Assembly: GCA_964017235.1 (NCBI GenBank)
Contig: OZ024929.1
Span: forward strand, 110,779,793-110,843,792
DNA length: 64,000 nucleotides
Reading direction: 5' to 3'
Source: Sabellastarte sp. h YS-2021
Taxonomy: Eukaryota > Annelida > Polychaeta > Sabellida > Sabellidae
Below are positions 10,716-21,399 of the stretch, piece after piece (the first letter of the stretch is position 1; each line of letters opens with the position of its first letter). The position numbers were made by a program, and so were the translations under genes. The notes beneath the pieces were generated by a model. The model did no database searches. It saw only the letters and a program-made list of their open reading frames with translations, and was not told where the DNA came from.

Positions 10716-10793
10716 AAAATATGTCCTCTAGGTAAGGTATTAACTTATAAAAATTTAATTTACTATTAAATTTTCCAATTCAGTTTTTAACCA
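10716..10793 (+). mobile_element. Relic of an older DIRS right end
   Basis: AGGTAAGGTATTAACTTATA followed by AAATTTAATTTACTATTAAA matches the outer right end of A and C, but it lies ~50 bp beyond the true right end of A. It pairs with the relic at 4261-4414. Confidence 0.65.
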
Positions 10794-10839
10794 TGAACAA
10801 AATGAGTAAATGATATTTTTCATCATAACTGTTAGAGTT

Positions 10840-11000
10840 ACAATAATTTGTCAAATATGTTGTTCATGTACTTTTAAATGTACTCTGTCATGGCAAATTT
10901 TCAGAGCTGTAGGTCCATATAGCTGAGTAATTGCTAATTTGACAGTTCACCATTGAGTAAATCACATATAGCTGGAAATCTGTTGCACCTATCCTTACCA
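10840..11000 (+). repeat. Satellite 2 fragment
   Basis: TTTGTCAAATATGTTGTTCA, AGAGCTGTAGGTCCATA, AGCTGAGTAATTGC and TTGAGTAAATCA identify one diverged unit of the ~155-bp superfamily. Confidence 0.75.
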
Positions 11001-11079
11001 AGGTTTCAAGATATCTTCCCTGCTATGAAATCTTGCGTGGCTAACATTTTGGTCCAGTTTGTTCAATTGCAATTGAGTT

Positions 11080-11690
11080 GGTTGCTATGGCAACAAATAA
11101 CCTGAGGTGACCAAACTTAAAAGAGCCTATATCTCCCTTATTATTGGTTGAAGAGGTTTTGGATGTGAAGACAACCTATAGAAAATCATGTGCCCCGAAT
11201 CTTTTGCTGGTTTCAGAAATGACTTTGGACCCTCCTTCAGGGTCAAATGTGGTTCTTCATACCTATAATGGCCTATATCTCCCTTGTTACTGGTCATAGT
11301 GGTTTTGCATGTTAAGACAACCTATAGGAAATCACGTGCCCCAAATCTTTTGGTGGGGTCAGATTTGACCTTAGATCCCTCCTTCAAGGTCGAATGTGGT
11401 CCTTGATACCTCTAATGGTCTATATCTCCCTTATTATTGTTCGTAGAGGTTTTGAATGTGAAGACAACTTGTAGGAAATCATGTGCCCTGAATCTTTTGG
11501 TGGGGTCAAATTTGACCTTGGATCCCTCTTTCAAGGTCAAATGTGGTACTTGACACCTATGATGGATTATATCTCCCTTATTATTGGTATAGAGCTTTTC
11601 GATGTGAAGACAACTTATAGGAAATCATGTGCCCCAAATCTTTTAGTGGGGTCAGATTTGACATAATACTCTGTATGTCACGCTTCAACC
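11080..11690 (+). repeat. ~147-bp satellite array (satellite 3, copy I)
   Basis: CCTATATCTCCCTTATTATT recurs (with variation) at about 11127, 11273, 11419 and 11566. Shared blocks are GTGAAGACAACCTATAGG, AAATCATGTGCCCC, AATCTTTTGGTGGGG and CAAGGTCAAATGTGG. An inverted set lies at 19010-19570. Short open frames are repeat by-products. Confidence 0.9.
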
Positions 11691-12004
11691 ATGTCCCGTC
11701 CAGGGATAACACTGCATCAATACGCAATCTCTAGTTGTGATTGTTATTTAAGGTTTTTTGCTAATCCTGTTTGGGTATTTGCTTACAAATATTAGCCCAA
11801 TTTTTAATTTGCACAGGTAGTTTTTATTCTCAAATTGAAATAATATTATTTACTTGCTGTTCACCTACATTTTATTGTTCCAAGACTCTGTTTCAGTTAA
11901 CTTGACAATGGGAGGGTCATTAGCTGACAAGGTGTCGATTGTTCAACCACACTTTAGAACTTGATTTGTTTTACTTCTGGGGAATGATTAGGCAACTGGC
12001 TTAG
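11691..12004. other. No feature recognised
   Basis: AT-rich spacer between satellite 3 and the inverted-repeat arm. No exon-like or repeat structure was seen. Confidence 0.4.
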
Positions 12005-12530
12005 GTTGTAATTAAGCATCCCTGAAAGAGAGCTTTATTGTTTTCGCTTCAGTTTCCTCACTGCCTCCGCCGCCGCCACCGCTGCTGCCGCATTATGGTC
12101 TCCCTTGAATGTCTCCCTTATTATTGGAATCTTTCTAACTTGCCATAATTTGGCAGTTATTAACCATAGGCGTGGGAAAATTTTTCCGCATGCTTAAATT
12201 TGACTGTTGATCTTTATCAAGGTCACATGATCAAAAAATAATGTTTTTTTTTGGCACACCCGCCCGTCATCGCCGCTTGGCAAAATCTGCTTACCTCAAA
12301 GGTTTGTAATTTCATACACTTGTTTATACTATCATAAACACAAGCTGATTAGGTTTTGGGAGAAGTTCAATGAAAATTGACCAATTTATGAGCAATTTCT
12401 CACAGGTACCAGTCAGAAAGCTTAAAAATCATGCGAACCCCCCTATTATCTTCTTAAGTATCAGACTTAGAGCCATAAAATGTATTGCGAGGTAGCAGAA
12501 AACCATATGTGGAGAGTCTAGAAAGTAAGT
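12005..12530 (-). repeat. Right arm of the dispersed inverted repeat
   Basis: The reverse complement parallels 1270-1680, sharing AAGCTTTCTG, GGTACCTGTGAGAAA, CAAATTTAAGCATG and TCTAGACTCTCCACATATGG. This arm also contains a CCGCCGCCGCCACCGCTGC microsatellite-like stretch near 12065 not present in the left arm. Confidence 0.8.
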
Positions 12531-13033
12531 CATATATGTAGCTTATTTAATAGCTGAGCAATAGCTATTTTGAGGTTATCATTGTTGAGTAAATTAGTTA
12601 TAACTTGAAGAATGTTGTATTTACAGAATTTTATTGCGCTACAATAGCTTACCATGTGGGACTGAATGCTTACTCTGATGGGCGCGAGGCATCACGACCA
12701 ATGTCTAAGAAAAAAAGACATTTATAGTTGGCCGTAGCCTCAGGTTGTCGTCACGTGATCAGCCCCATTTGTCATCTCCTTTCTCATTGGTCGCCGCCAT
12801 ATTGGAATCTTTGGGAAGTTTTTACTGCCGTTTTCTATTTATATTTGCATTTTGATTGTTTAATGTCCATTTTTTTGTCAATTTATTTATTAATCTGTAT
12901 ATCTCATTCTTCCAAACTTTCAGCCTTGTCGGTTGGGTATTTTGGTTGTTTTTAACTGTTGTGAGTTTCACCTCGACTAGGCTTTGTATGTTCGAGTAAC
13001 ACCTTGCTCGCGTTTTCTTTATTGCGTTCAAAC

Positions 13034-15116
13034 ATGTCTTCTCACCAGTCCAACAAACATAAACCCCACGCAGCAAAATGTAATCACTTGTGTCATTCTT
13101 TTGACATGCACAACTATTGTCCTACATGCAGAGAGGCGGGCAAGGGAGATGATCCCTGTGTCACTCTTATGTCTCTCTGTGAGATCTGCGCTTCTTTCAC
13201 AGAATAGCAGCAAAACAAGATTACTCACAGGAAAAGGTTATATTAAGAGGGGCGAAAAGAAAACTGACAAAAGTGAGGATATAGATGCTGAATTATTGGG
13301 TGACAATTCGATTGAATCATTCGCGGGTTCCAGTGCAGAGCTAGAAGTTGCTGCTGAACGCCTTTTCACTTCTCCGCCTCATCCTCAACCTCTTTCTTTC
13401 GAGGCGTTATCTCTCCGCACACCAGCTCATACTGTTCCTCACACCAGGTACGGCTTTATAACTTAAAGTTCATTCCAACCTCGAGAAGTTTTTAGGCTCT
13501 CAATTTGATATACAGATTGATCAGAAGATGGGGGCCTTTCAGGCAAGCATGTTAGAAGCATTTAATAGACTGCATGAAGACTTTCAAAAGGCTTTACAAA
13601 AATCAAAGCAAATGGAGGTGGATCAGACCTCTGCTTCAGCTTCTAAAACAAACCCATCTCATTCAAAAGATCTGGCTCCCTTGAAAACTAGTGCTATCGA
13701 GGCGGTGGATGTTGAGTATGGTCCAGAGTTACCTCCTCGCCTCGACTCTTATGATAGTCGCGTCGATGACGCCTCAGGTCATCCAGTTAGCTCAGTCGAG
13801 GAACCCTCGAGACCGAAGAAGTCTTCTTATTCTCACAAGCAATATGATGTGGTGCCGAGCTCTGCCTCGGACCACTATTCTGACCCCTCGGATGACCCTC
13901 AGCCTGCTTCGAGCAGACCTAAGAAGCACTCTGATAAATCCAAACACAAGTCAAGGTCCAGATTCATACCCTCATCTTCGGAGGAGGGTCAGTCCCCTGA
14001 ACATAGGCATAGGTCTCCTAAGCCCTCCAGGAAGTCCCACCCTGATCAGGACCACTCACAACATGACCCTGACCCTCCTTATTACAGGGAAGTAGCTCTG
14101 TCTGACATCCCATCACAATATGCTGAGGAGGTGGATACATTTCAACGCATCCTTAAATTACCTGATCCAAGGGAATCCTTGCCTAGGTCTTCCACTGCGG
14201 TCATGGGCCTTGATGATGAGAAAGGCAGACTAGAACTCAGGCCAAGAGGTCCTTCTTCAATGCTACCTCTTAATTTCATTATCAAAGATGCCTTGGATAA
14301 GTTTGATCAGGACTTCCAAGCAGCTAATTTGCCAGAGGGTAAGTACATCAAAGCCCCTCCTTCCACTGCCAAGTGGTACAAGGTAGGTCAGCCTTGTTAT
14401 GAGGACAAAATACAGGAACTTAATGCAGACTTTGCGAAGATCTGTATTTCTCCTAAGCCCTCTGGGGCCCCTATGGGCAAGGTTCCACTTCCAATTCTCA
14501 AAGAATAGGAACATCAAGCGAGGCAAAACATTTCCACGCTGAACTTCGCTACTACGTTTCCCAAGACTTCTTGTTCCTGCAATTCCACTCTGGAAAAGCG
14601 TCAGCATAGTCTGAAGTCGACCTTCAAACAGGTCAAGTCTCAAATCATTAAAGGTGCCGACCCTAATAAAGCAGCGAAACGTAGATATGAGGAAGTCTGT
14701 GAGTACCTGGATTTGTGGAACAAGATCATCTTGATCCAACACAGAGCCTTGACCTGCCTCAGTAAATCCCTTGCCCATATACTCCAGTGGGAGTTATATT
14801 CAATGGGCAATACTGGCTTGCTTAGGCGCAAAGCCAAAATGACCCTCTTACAGCCTCACTTAGGAGAAACCAGGCGCCAAGAGCTCAGGAATGCCTCCTT
14901 TTGGCCATCTTCCTTATTCAAATCCCAGTTGGTGAAGGAAGGTGAGGACTTTCTTCTCAAAAAAGGCACCTCAAAAGATTCTCAGGGTTTTGGACCCTAC
15001 CAGAATAAGCCCTTTCGTGGTCCCCACAAGAAAAGAGGCACCTACAGGAAACGCCCCTATGGGGGCAATTCCTCCCAAAGCAGTAACCAATTGTTTTCCT
15101 CAAATAGAGGAAAATA
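13034..15116 (+). pseudogene. Element B gag pseudogene
   Basis: The start MSSHQSNKHK and the Cys/His-rich N-terminal pattern (CNHLCHSFDMHNYCPTCR, then DPC and CEIC) match element D. A stop falls at about residue 58 (13205-13207), followed by a frame change. The middle (13528-14508, including ALSDIPSQYAEEVDTFQ) is open, a TAG follows LPILKE, and the C-terminal basic part (GPHKKRGTYRKRPYGG) runs to the stop at 15115-15117. D encodes the same protein in one piece of 721 residues. Confidence 0.88.
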
Positions 15117-15170
15117 AAACTTCAGAGGCTCCAGGGGTCGCTTTCGACCCCACAACAGGGGAAGGGGGGC

Positions 15171-17260
15171 GTGGAAGCCCCTCTTCTCAATGACTCCTTC
15201 AAACCCTCCATCAGTTCACCAGTAGGAGGTCGCCTCCGTTCTTTCAGAAGAGACTGGCAAGCAAACAATTGTTCATCCAACGTGTTAAACATTATCACCA
15301 ATGCTACGTACTGCCATTCCTCTCAAGACCAAGCTTGGTCAGATTTCCTCTGATAATATCAGAGTACAAGGCCCTTCAAAAAGACCAAGCTCTGGCCGAT
15401 TGCATCCAGTCTCTTCTGTCAAAGAACACTATCGAAAGGGTGGAAAATGTAAAATCTCTCTGGTTTTACAGTCGCCTGTTTCTAGTCCCCAAGCCTCACC
15501 AAAGGTGGAGGTCAGTGATAGACTTAAGCAGGCTCAACACTTTTCTCAATGTAGAAAAGTTCAAAATGGAAACTCCAGAGTCCATCAGGACCTCCCTGGG
15601 TTGAAATGTATCCACCTCGGATGACCCTCAGCCTGCTTCGAGCAGACCTGAGAAGCACTCTGATAAATCCAAACACAAGTCAAGGTCCAGATTCGTACCC
15701 TCATCTTCGGAGGAGGATCAGTCCCCTGAACATAGGCATAGGTCTCCTAAGCCCTCCAGGAAGTCCCACCCTGATCAGGACCACCCACATAGGCATAGGT
15801 CATAGGTCCAGTTCACCTCCCTCCCTTTTGGACTGGCCACAGCCCCCCAGGTCTTTACAATGATCGTAAAGGAAGTCAAGCTTCACCAATACCTGGACGA
15901 CTGGCTGATCAGGTCCCAGTCTCAGGAGGAAGCCCAAGTGAACACTCAGGCAGTGGTAGATCTAATCCAGTCCTTGGGATGGATCATAAATCAGGAAAAA
16001 TCAGAACTGAATCCTACTCAGGTGTTTTCGTTCGTTGGTTATGAGTACCACCTAGATTCAGCCCTTCTAAAACCCACTCAAGAGAGATGGCTCAAACTTC
16101 AGGATTTGATCCTACAACTCAAGTCAAAACATGTTTTGACTGCAAGATGTTTGATGTCTCTAATTGGGTTGCTAGCCTCAAAAGAGAAAATGGTCCCGGA
16201 GGGACACCTTCACATGAGGCCCTTTCAGTTCCATCTCAAGGAGCACTGGAGATATCCTCAGTCATTGGACAGCCTCCTGCCTTGGACAGAAGCCATCTCT
16301 GCACACCTAGACTGGTGGCAGGATCCTGCGAACGTGATGAAAGGATCAGACCTTCACCCCAAAGACCACAGTATCCAACTCTTTACAGATGCCTCAAATG
16401 AAGGTTGGGGTGCTCACTTAGAACAAAGTTCCACCAAGGGTCTGTGGTCAGACCAGGAAAAAAGGCTACACATAAACGTTCTAGAGCTGAAGGCTGTCTC
16501 TCTGGCCCTAAGACACTTCAAAGACCAGTGTCAGGACCAAACAGTGCTAGTTGTGACGGACAACTCAACTATGGTAGCCTACATAAACAAACAAGGAGGA
16601 ACACACTCAGCAGAAATGTGTGCTGTGGAAAATCATGACGCGGTGCCATCACTTCCACATAGCTCTGAAAGCCAGACACATTCTAGAGTGTCTGAATGTG
16701 ATGGCGGACCTTCTGTCCAGATCCAATCAGGTGCAGTCAACAGAATGGTCACTACATCCACAGTTGTTCAAACAGATCTGCCAAAAGTGGTTCACTCCCC
16801 ACGTAGACCTATTTGCCACTCATCTGAACCGCAAACTACCACTGTACGTGTCTCCTATCCCAGACCCAAAGGCCTGGGACATAGATGCTCTGAACATAAA
16901 CTGGACGGGTCTCACTGCCTATGCTTATCCTCCAATGGCTCTCCTTCACAGGGTGATCCAAAAAAATCAGACAATGCCATTGCCTGATCATAGTAATAGC
17001 CCCAGGGTGGCCAGGGATGCCCTGGTTTTGGGACCTAGTGCAGCTCTCAACAGAGATCCCACTGCAACTTCCGGTGTCAACGACACTACTCAAACAGTCC
17101 CACAATTACGTGTTCCGCAGCAATCCGCAACATCTCAACCTCCACGCCTGGTGTCTAGGAGTGGACAACTCCAAGAACAAGGCTTCTCTGTGGAGGTGGC
17201 AGAGAGAATTGCTGTCCCTCAGCGGTCATCAACAAGGACCATCTACAATTCAAAGTAGGC
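15171..17260 (+). pseudogene. Element B RT/RNase H/Dam-like pseudogene with a gag-derived patch
   Basis: RT homology starts well (KHYHQCYV, then RLFLVPKPHQRW across frames) but the motif A stretch is replaced by a gag-derived segment at about 15618-15795. A further ~30 bp is missing just before the YLDDWL motif near 15890. RNase H motifs FTDASNEGWGAHLEQ and VLVVTDNSTMVAYIN survive (about 16384-16600), then the frame shifts near 16625. The Dam-like segment VDLFATHLN...SPIPDPKAWDIDAL is present to ~17100. It cannot encode an active RT. Confidence 0.88.
15618..15795 (+). repeat. Gag segment transposed into the RT region of B
   Basis: This stretch repeats 13886-14057 of the same element with about three substitutions (CTCGGATGACCCTCAGCCTG, AAGTCAAGGTCCAGATTC and AGTCCCACCCTGATCAGGAC are shared). 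It replaces the RT palm segment that D has at the same place. The right junction contains a short CATAGGCATAGGTCATAGG repetition. Confidence 0.9.
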
Positions 17261-17264
17261 CCTA

Positions 17265-18269
17265 TTTAAAAAATGGTGCAGAGATTTCTCCACTCCATCT
17301 GTGAAACAAATCTCAAATTTTTTCATGTACCTGTACCAAGACCTAAACAGGCGCCCCTCGACCATTGATGGTTACAGGACTGCCATTGTTGACACCTTGG
17401 GCCCAACGGCCCAACATATCGCACATAATGAAGACCTTCACAGGTTACTCTCCAGTTTCCAAAGGGATCGTCCCAAAATTTCCAGAAACCTTCCTAAGTG
17501 GAACCTTTCTGTTGTTCTCAATGAGCTCACAAAAGCGCCCTTTGAGCCTATGAAAGACACAGACCTCAAACATCTCACTCTCAAAACTGCTTTCTTGCTA
17601 GCTTTGGCCTCCGGCAAGCGCCGCAGCAAAATCCACGGGTGGGTTGCAAACAAAGTGTCTAATGCAGGCCAATGGAAAAAGGTTGCCTTGTTCCCTTCTT
17701 CTGACTTTATAGCCAAAAACCAACTAGCAAGAGAAGGTTCTCAAAGTGTGTCTCCGGTGACTATTCCTGCTTTGACTACCATTGTAGATAGACAATTCAA
17801 AGAAGACAGGACCCTGTGTTCCGTGCGGGCCCTGAGGTACTATTTAGACCGAACCAAGGACTTGAGAGGTTCCCGGTCTCTCCTTTTCGTCTCCTTTAAG
17901 AAAGGATATACCTCAGACTTCAGACCCACTACTCTCTCCTCGTGGTTGAAACAAACCATTCTACTTTGTTACAAACAAGCAGACCAACAAGCCTTGGACT
18001 TGGTCCAAGTTAAAGCGCATGACATTAAGGCCTTCGCAGCCTCTAAAGCGTTTTACGGTGGGGTATCGGTGGATCAGATCATGCAAGCCTGTCACTGGAA
18101 AAGTCACAACACTTTTACAAATTATTATGTAAAAGACCTTACTTGGTCGGACAACGACAACAATATGTATCTGGGACCAGTAGTAGCGGTATTGCAGGTT
18201 CTAGACCATTGTCCAGTCTTATTCGGAAAGAAAAGAAGGGGGGGGGGGGGGCTCATCCACTACAACTAA
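17265..18269 (+). pseudogene. Element B tyrosine recombinase, catalytic R lost
   Basis: About 322 codons from 17301 are open and read like the recombinase of D. Upstream, a stop (IYNSK then TAG) and a small deletion that removes residues around CRENSVDF break the N-terminal domain. Box I is GKRRSKIHGW. The H-x-x-R box reads AHDIKAFA, so the second catalytic arginine is lysine, which should abolish or cripple catalysis. The Tyr region reads TFTNYYVKDL. The C-terminus runs into the purine tract. Confidence 0.85.
18224..18251 (+). promoter_or_regulatory. Conserved A-rich/G-run purine tract, element B
   Basis: CGGAAAGAAAAGAA is followed by about 14 G, at the same position relative to the recombinase as in A, C and D. 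In this copy it lies at the end of the recombinase frame. Confidence 0.5.
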
Positions 18270-18340
18270 GTCTTCAGGAGTCTAAGGTATAGGTTTACCT
18301 CATGAGGGTGTGTCGGGTAAGGTCTATTTAGTGGAGAGAG

Positions 18341-19009
18341 AGAGAGAAAACCATTTGTATCCAGCCCAGTTGGGCTTATTTGTCACCTCGAGCAAGTATC
18401 TGCCAGTGTGGTGTAGCTTGAAGGGGTAAAGGTACCATTTGTCAATGGTATTGTATTGGGAATTTTTTTTATCTGGGGATTTTCTATGGGTCTGCAGATT
18501 TCCAGGGATTTTCAATCTATGGATTTTCTATCCGGGGATTTTCATAGTGTCTTTGGAGTACAGGCAGTGATCTATTTTAATATCTGTTTCTATTCAGATG
18601 TGAGAAGGACAGAACTTTCCTCTTGTTATTTTTTAAGAGTATGTTCTCTGATGTTGTGGGAGCTTGTTTAATTATATAAGACAAATTCTGGTGTTAATCA
18701 AGTCTGTGGAAACAAATTTAACTGCCATTAGCACTTCCCAACCTTGTTTGCAGTCCAGTCTCTCAGTCTCAGCCTGTTTGAGCTAGGTGGGTACTCTTCA
18801 CAAAGGCCTGCCAAATGAAAGGAACTACACATAGTAGCTTTGATTTATGGCAGTGACAAGCTGTTTCATGTAAAAACATCGAAAAAGGTGCTAGAATCTG
18901 AGAAAGGCTTTTATTGAGTTGCCACTTCCTCCTTACCAAATTTTTCTTTAAATGCCTGATAAACAAGACCACTGCAGTGGTATGATCTCCCACCGGGGAG
19001 CAAAAATGT
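18341..19009. other. Spacer, short GGGGATTTTCT repeats only
   Basis: Near 18470-18545 the phrase GGGGATTTTC recurs (GGGGATTTTCTATGG, GGGATTTTCAATC, GGGGATTTTCATAG). No gene or element end was recognised. Confidence 0.4.
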
Positions 19010-19570
19010 GCTGTTTAAAGTGAGTTTTACATCCCAAACCTCTGGAAGCAATAATAAGCTAGATATAGGCACTTTTAAGCTTGCCCATCCTCGTTTGACC
19101 AATAGTAACACCAATAATAAGCGAGATATAGGCCCTTGAACGAGGGGCCCAAGGTCAAATCTGACCACATCAAAAGATTCCCAGCACATGTTTTCCTGTA
19201 GGTTGTTTTCACATCCCAAACTTCTAGGACCAATAATAAGTGAGATATGGGCACTTTTAAGTTTGGCCACAGCAGTTTAAACCTTGAATGAATGGTCCAA
19301 GGTCAAATCTGACCACATCACAATATTCCCAGCACATGAATTACTATAGGTTTTTTACACATTCCAAACCTCTAGGACCAATAATAAGCAAGATATAGGC
19401 ACTTTTAAGTTTGGCCGTCCTCGTTTGACCTTGAACAAGGGGCTTAAGGTCAAATCTTATCACATCCAAAGATTCGCAGAACATGATTTCCTGTAGGTTG
19501 GTTTCACATCCCAAACCTCTAGGACCAATAATAAGCAAGATATAGGTACTGTTAAGTTTGGCCAAAATCA
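19010..19570 (-). repeat. ~148-bp satellite array (satellite 3, copy II, inverted)
   Basis: CCAATAATAAGCAAGATATA and variants recur at about 19110, 19230, 19378 and 19525, with CACTTTTAAGTTTGGCC, AAGGTCAAATCTGACCACAT and ACATCCCAAACCTCTAGG. It is the reverse complement of the array at 11080-11690. Confidence 0.88.
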
Positions 19571-19689
19571 GCTAAGTAGGGTACTTTGGCAGTCTGTGAA
19601 TGACCTTGAACCAAGAGCTTCAAGGTCAAATGTCTGCATGCTTATAGAGGGCATATATATGTGTTAAATATCTGCGTTTTATAATCTCC

Positions 19690-21140
19690 CGAGCAAAAGA
19701 TTTGCTGTTAAAAGTGATTTACTCAAAGTAAAACAATCAAAATAGCTGTTACTCAGTTAGCTATTGACTTAGAGCTCTGAAACTTTGCCACGATACAGAA
19801 CATTAAAAAGTAGATGAACAACATATTTAACAAAAATCCTCTAAATTTAATAGTTTTGCAGTTATAAATGGTTTACTCAAAGAGGAACCATCAATGTAGC
19901 TATTACTCAGTTAGCTATGGACCTGCAGGTTTCAAAATTTGCCATTACACAGTATATCAAAAAGTAGGTGAACAACATATTTGACAAAAATCCTTTAAAT
20001 TCAACAGTTTTGCTGCGAAAAGTGACTTACTCAATGGAAAACTGTGAAAGTAGCTATTACTCAGTTAGCTATGGATCTACAGCTGTGAAACTTTGCCATG
20101 ACACAGAACATTAAAAAGTATGTGAACAACATATTTGACAAAAATCCTCTAAATTTAGTAGTTTTGCAGTTTTAAGTGATTTACTCAATGGAGAACCATC
20201 AAAGCAGCTATTACTCAGTTAGCTATGGACCTACAACTCTCAAAATTTGCCATTACACAGTACATCAAAAAGTAGGTGAAGAACATATTTGAAAAAAATC
20301 CTTTAAATTCAACAGTTTTGCTGTTCTAAGTGATTTACTCAATGGAAAACCCTCAAAGTAGCTATTGCTCAGGTAGCTATGGAGAAAGCTGTGAAAATTC
20401 GCCATTACACAGTACATAAAAAAGTAGCTAAGCAACATATTTGACAATAATTCTCTAAATTCAATAGTTTTGGAGTTATAAGTGATTTACTCGGTGTTGA
20501 AATTCAAAGTAGCCATTACTCAGTTAGCTATGGAGATACAGGTCTGAAACTTAGCCATGACACAGAACAATAAAAAGTAACTGATTAACATATTTGACAA
20601 TAATTCCCTAAATTCAATAGTGATTTACTCAATGTTGAAATTAAGAAATTTCAAAGTAGCTATTACTCAGTTAGCTATGGACTTACAGCTCTGAAAATTC
20701 ACCACGACACAGTACATCAAAAAGTAGGTGAACAACATATTTGACAAAAATCCTCTATATTCAATAGTTTTGGAGTTATAAGTGACTTGCTCAAAGGTTA
20801 AATGTTAAACTTAGTGTAGCTATTAGTCAGCTAGCTATGGTACTACACCTTGGAAACCTCACCATGAAATAGTACATGAAGGAGTTGTTCAACAACATAT
20901 TTGAGACCAATATTGTAAGTAACAGTCACAAAGATAAAAGCAACTTACTCATTTTGCTCATTGTTAAAAACAGAAAATAGCTATTACTCACTTAGCTATC
21001 AAGATAGACCCCTAAAAACAGTACCATCTTGTAGGCCTGGAGAAAGTAGCTGAACAACATATTTTACAGAAATGCTCTAAATGCAGTCGTTTAGGAGTTA
21101 TGAGCACCTTACTCGAAGTAGCCACCATTGCTGTTACTCA
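19690..21140 (-). repeat. ~155-bp satellite array (satellite 2, copy II)
   Basis: About ten units are marked by AGCTATTACTCAGTTAGCTA at intervals of roughly 145-160 bp (around 19754, 19899, 20052, 20208 and onward). Each has CTGAAACTTTGCCATGACAC, AAAAAGTAGGTGAACAACAT, TTTGACAAAAATCCTCTAAA and GTGATTTACTCAA. It is the reverse complement of copy I and diverges gradually toward 21100. Confidence 0.92.
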
Positions 21141-21269
21141 CTTAGCTATGGACCTAGGTCTGAAAAAACAGCATCAAATGAAAAGACATAAGCAGTAAGG
21201 TCATAAAACATTGAAAAGACCAAGGAGAAACAACCAGTGTGATGTACAATCCTTTTTGAAAACGTGACA

Positions 21270-21312
21270 CATACACTCATGCACACACGCACACACAGGC
21301 ACACGCGCGCGG
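21270..21312. repeat. CA/CG microsatellite
   Basis: ACACACTCATGCACACACGC and CACACAGGCACACGCGCGCG form a short impure CA-rich tract just before the hairpin. Confidence 0.7.
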
Positions 21313-21320
21313 ACTGCATT

Positions 21321-21359
21321 TTATAATCTCCCGCCTGGTGGGCCAGCGGGAGATAATAA
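21321..21359. repeat. Hairpin ATCTCCCGC / GCGGGAGAT at array edge
   Basis: TTATAATCTCCCGC, an 11-nt spacer, then GCGGGAGATAATAA form a 9-bp perfect stem with flanking AT pairs. Half-copies of the same motif flank other arrays (see findings). It may be the terminal inverted repeat of a satellite-bearing transposon. Confidence 0.65.
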
Positions 21360-21399
21360 GTAAGGCATTGATATTCATACTGACACACTATTTAGCATC

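Larger units (their letters stand above)
12629..18340 (+). mobile_element. DIRS-like retrotransposon B (3'-truncated, decayed)
   Basis: It begins with TTTT (12629-12632) inside a satellite 2 unit, followed by ATTGCGCTACAATAGC and TTACCATGTGGGACT as in element D. Gag, RT/RNase H and recombinase regions follow in the same order as D, but each is broken. Similarity to D fades after about 18340 and neither an ICR nor a right terminal repeat is found, so the 3' end is missing. The right boundary is approximate. Confidence 0.88.

Noticed and set aside
12065-12095. CpG-island-like promoter
   Set aside because: The CCGCCGCCGCC stretch is only ~30 bp inside an AT-rich dispersed repeat.
19690-21140. 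CRISPR-like array
   Set aside because: Units are ~155 bp, contiguous and diverged with no constant repeat/variable spacer pattern. It is a eukaryotic satellite.
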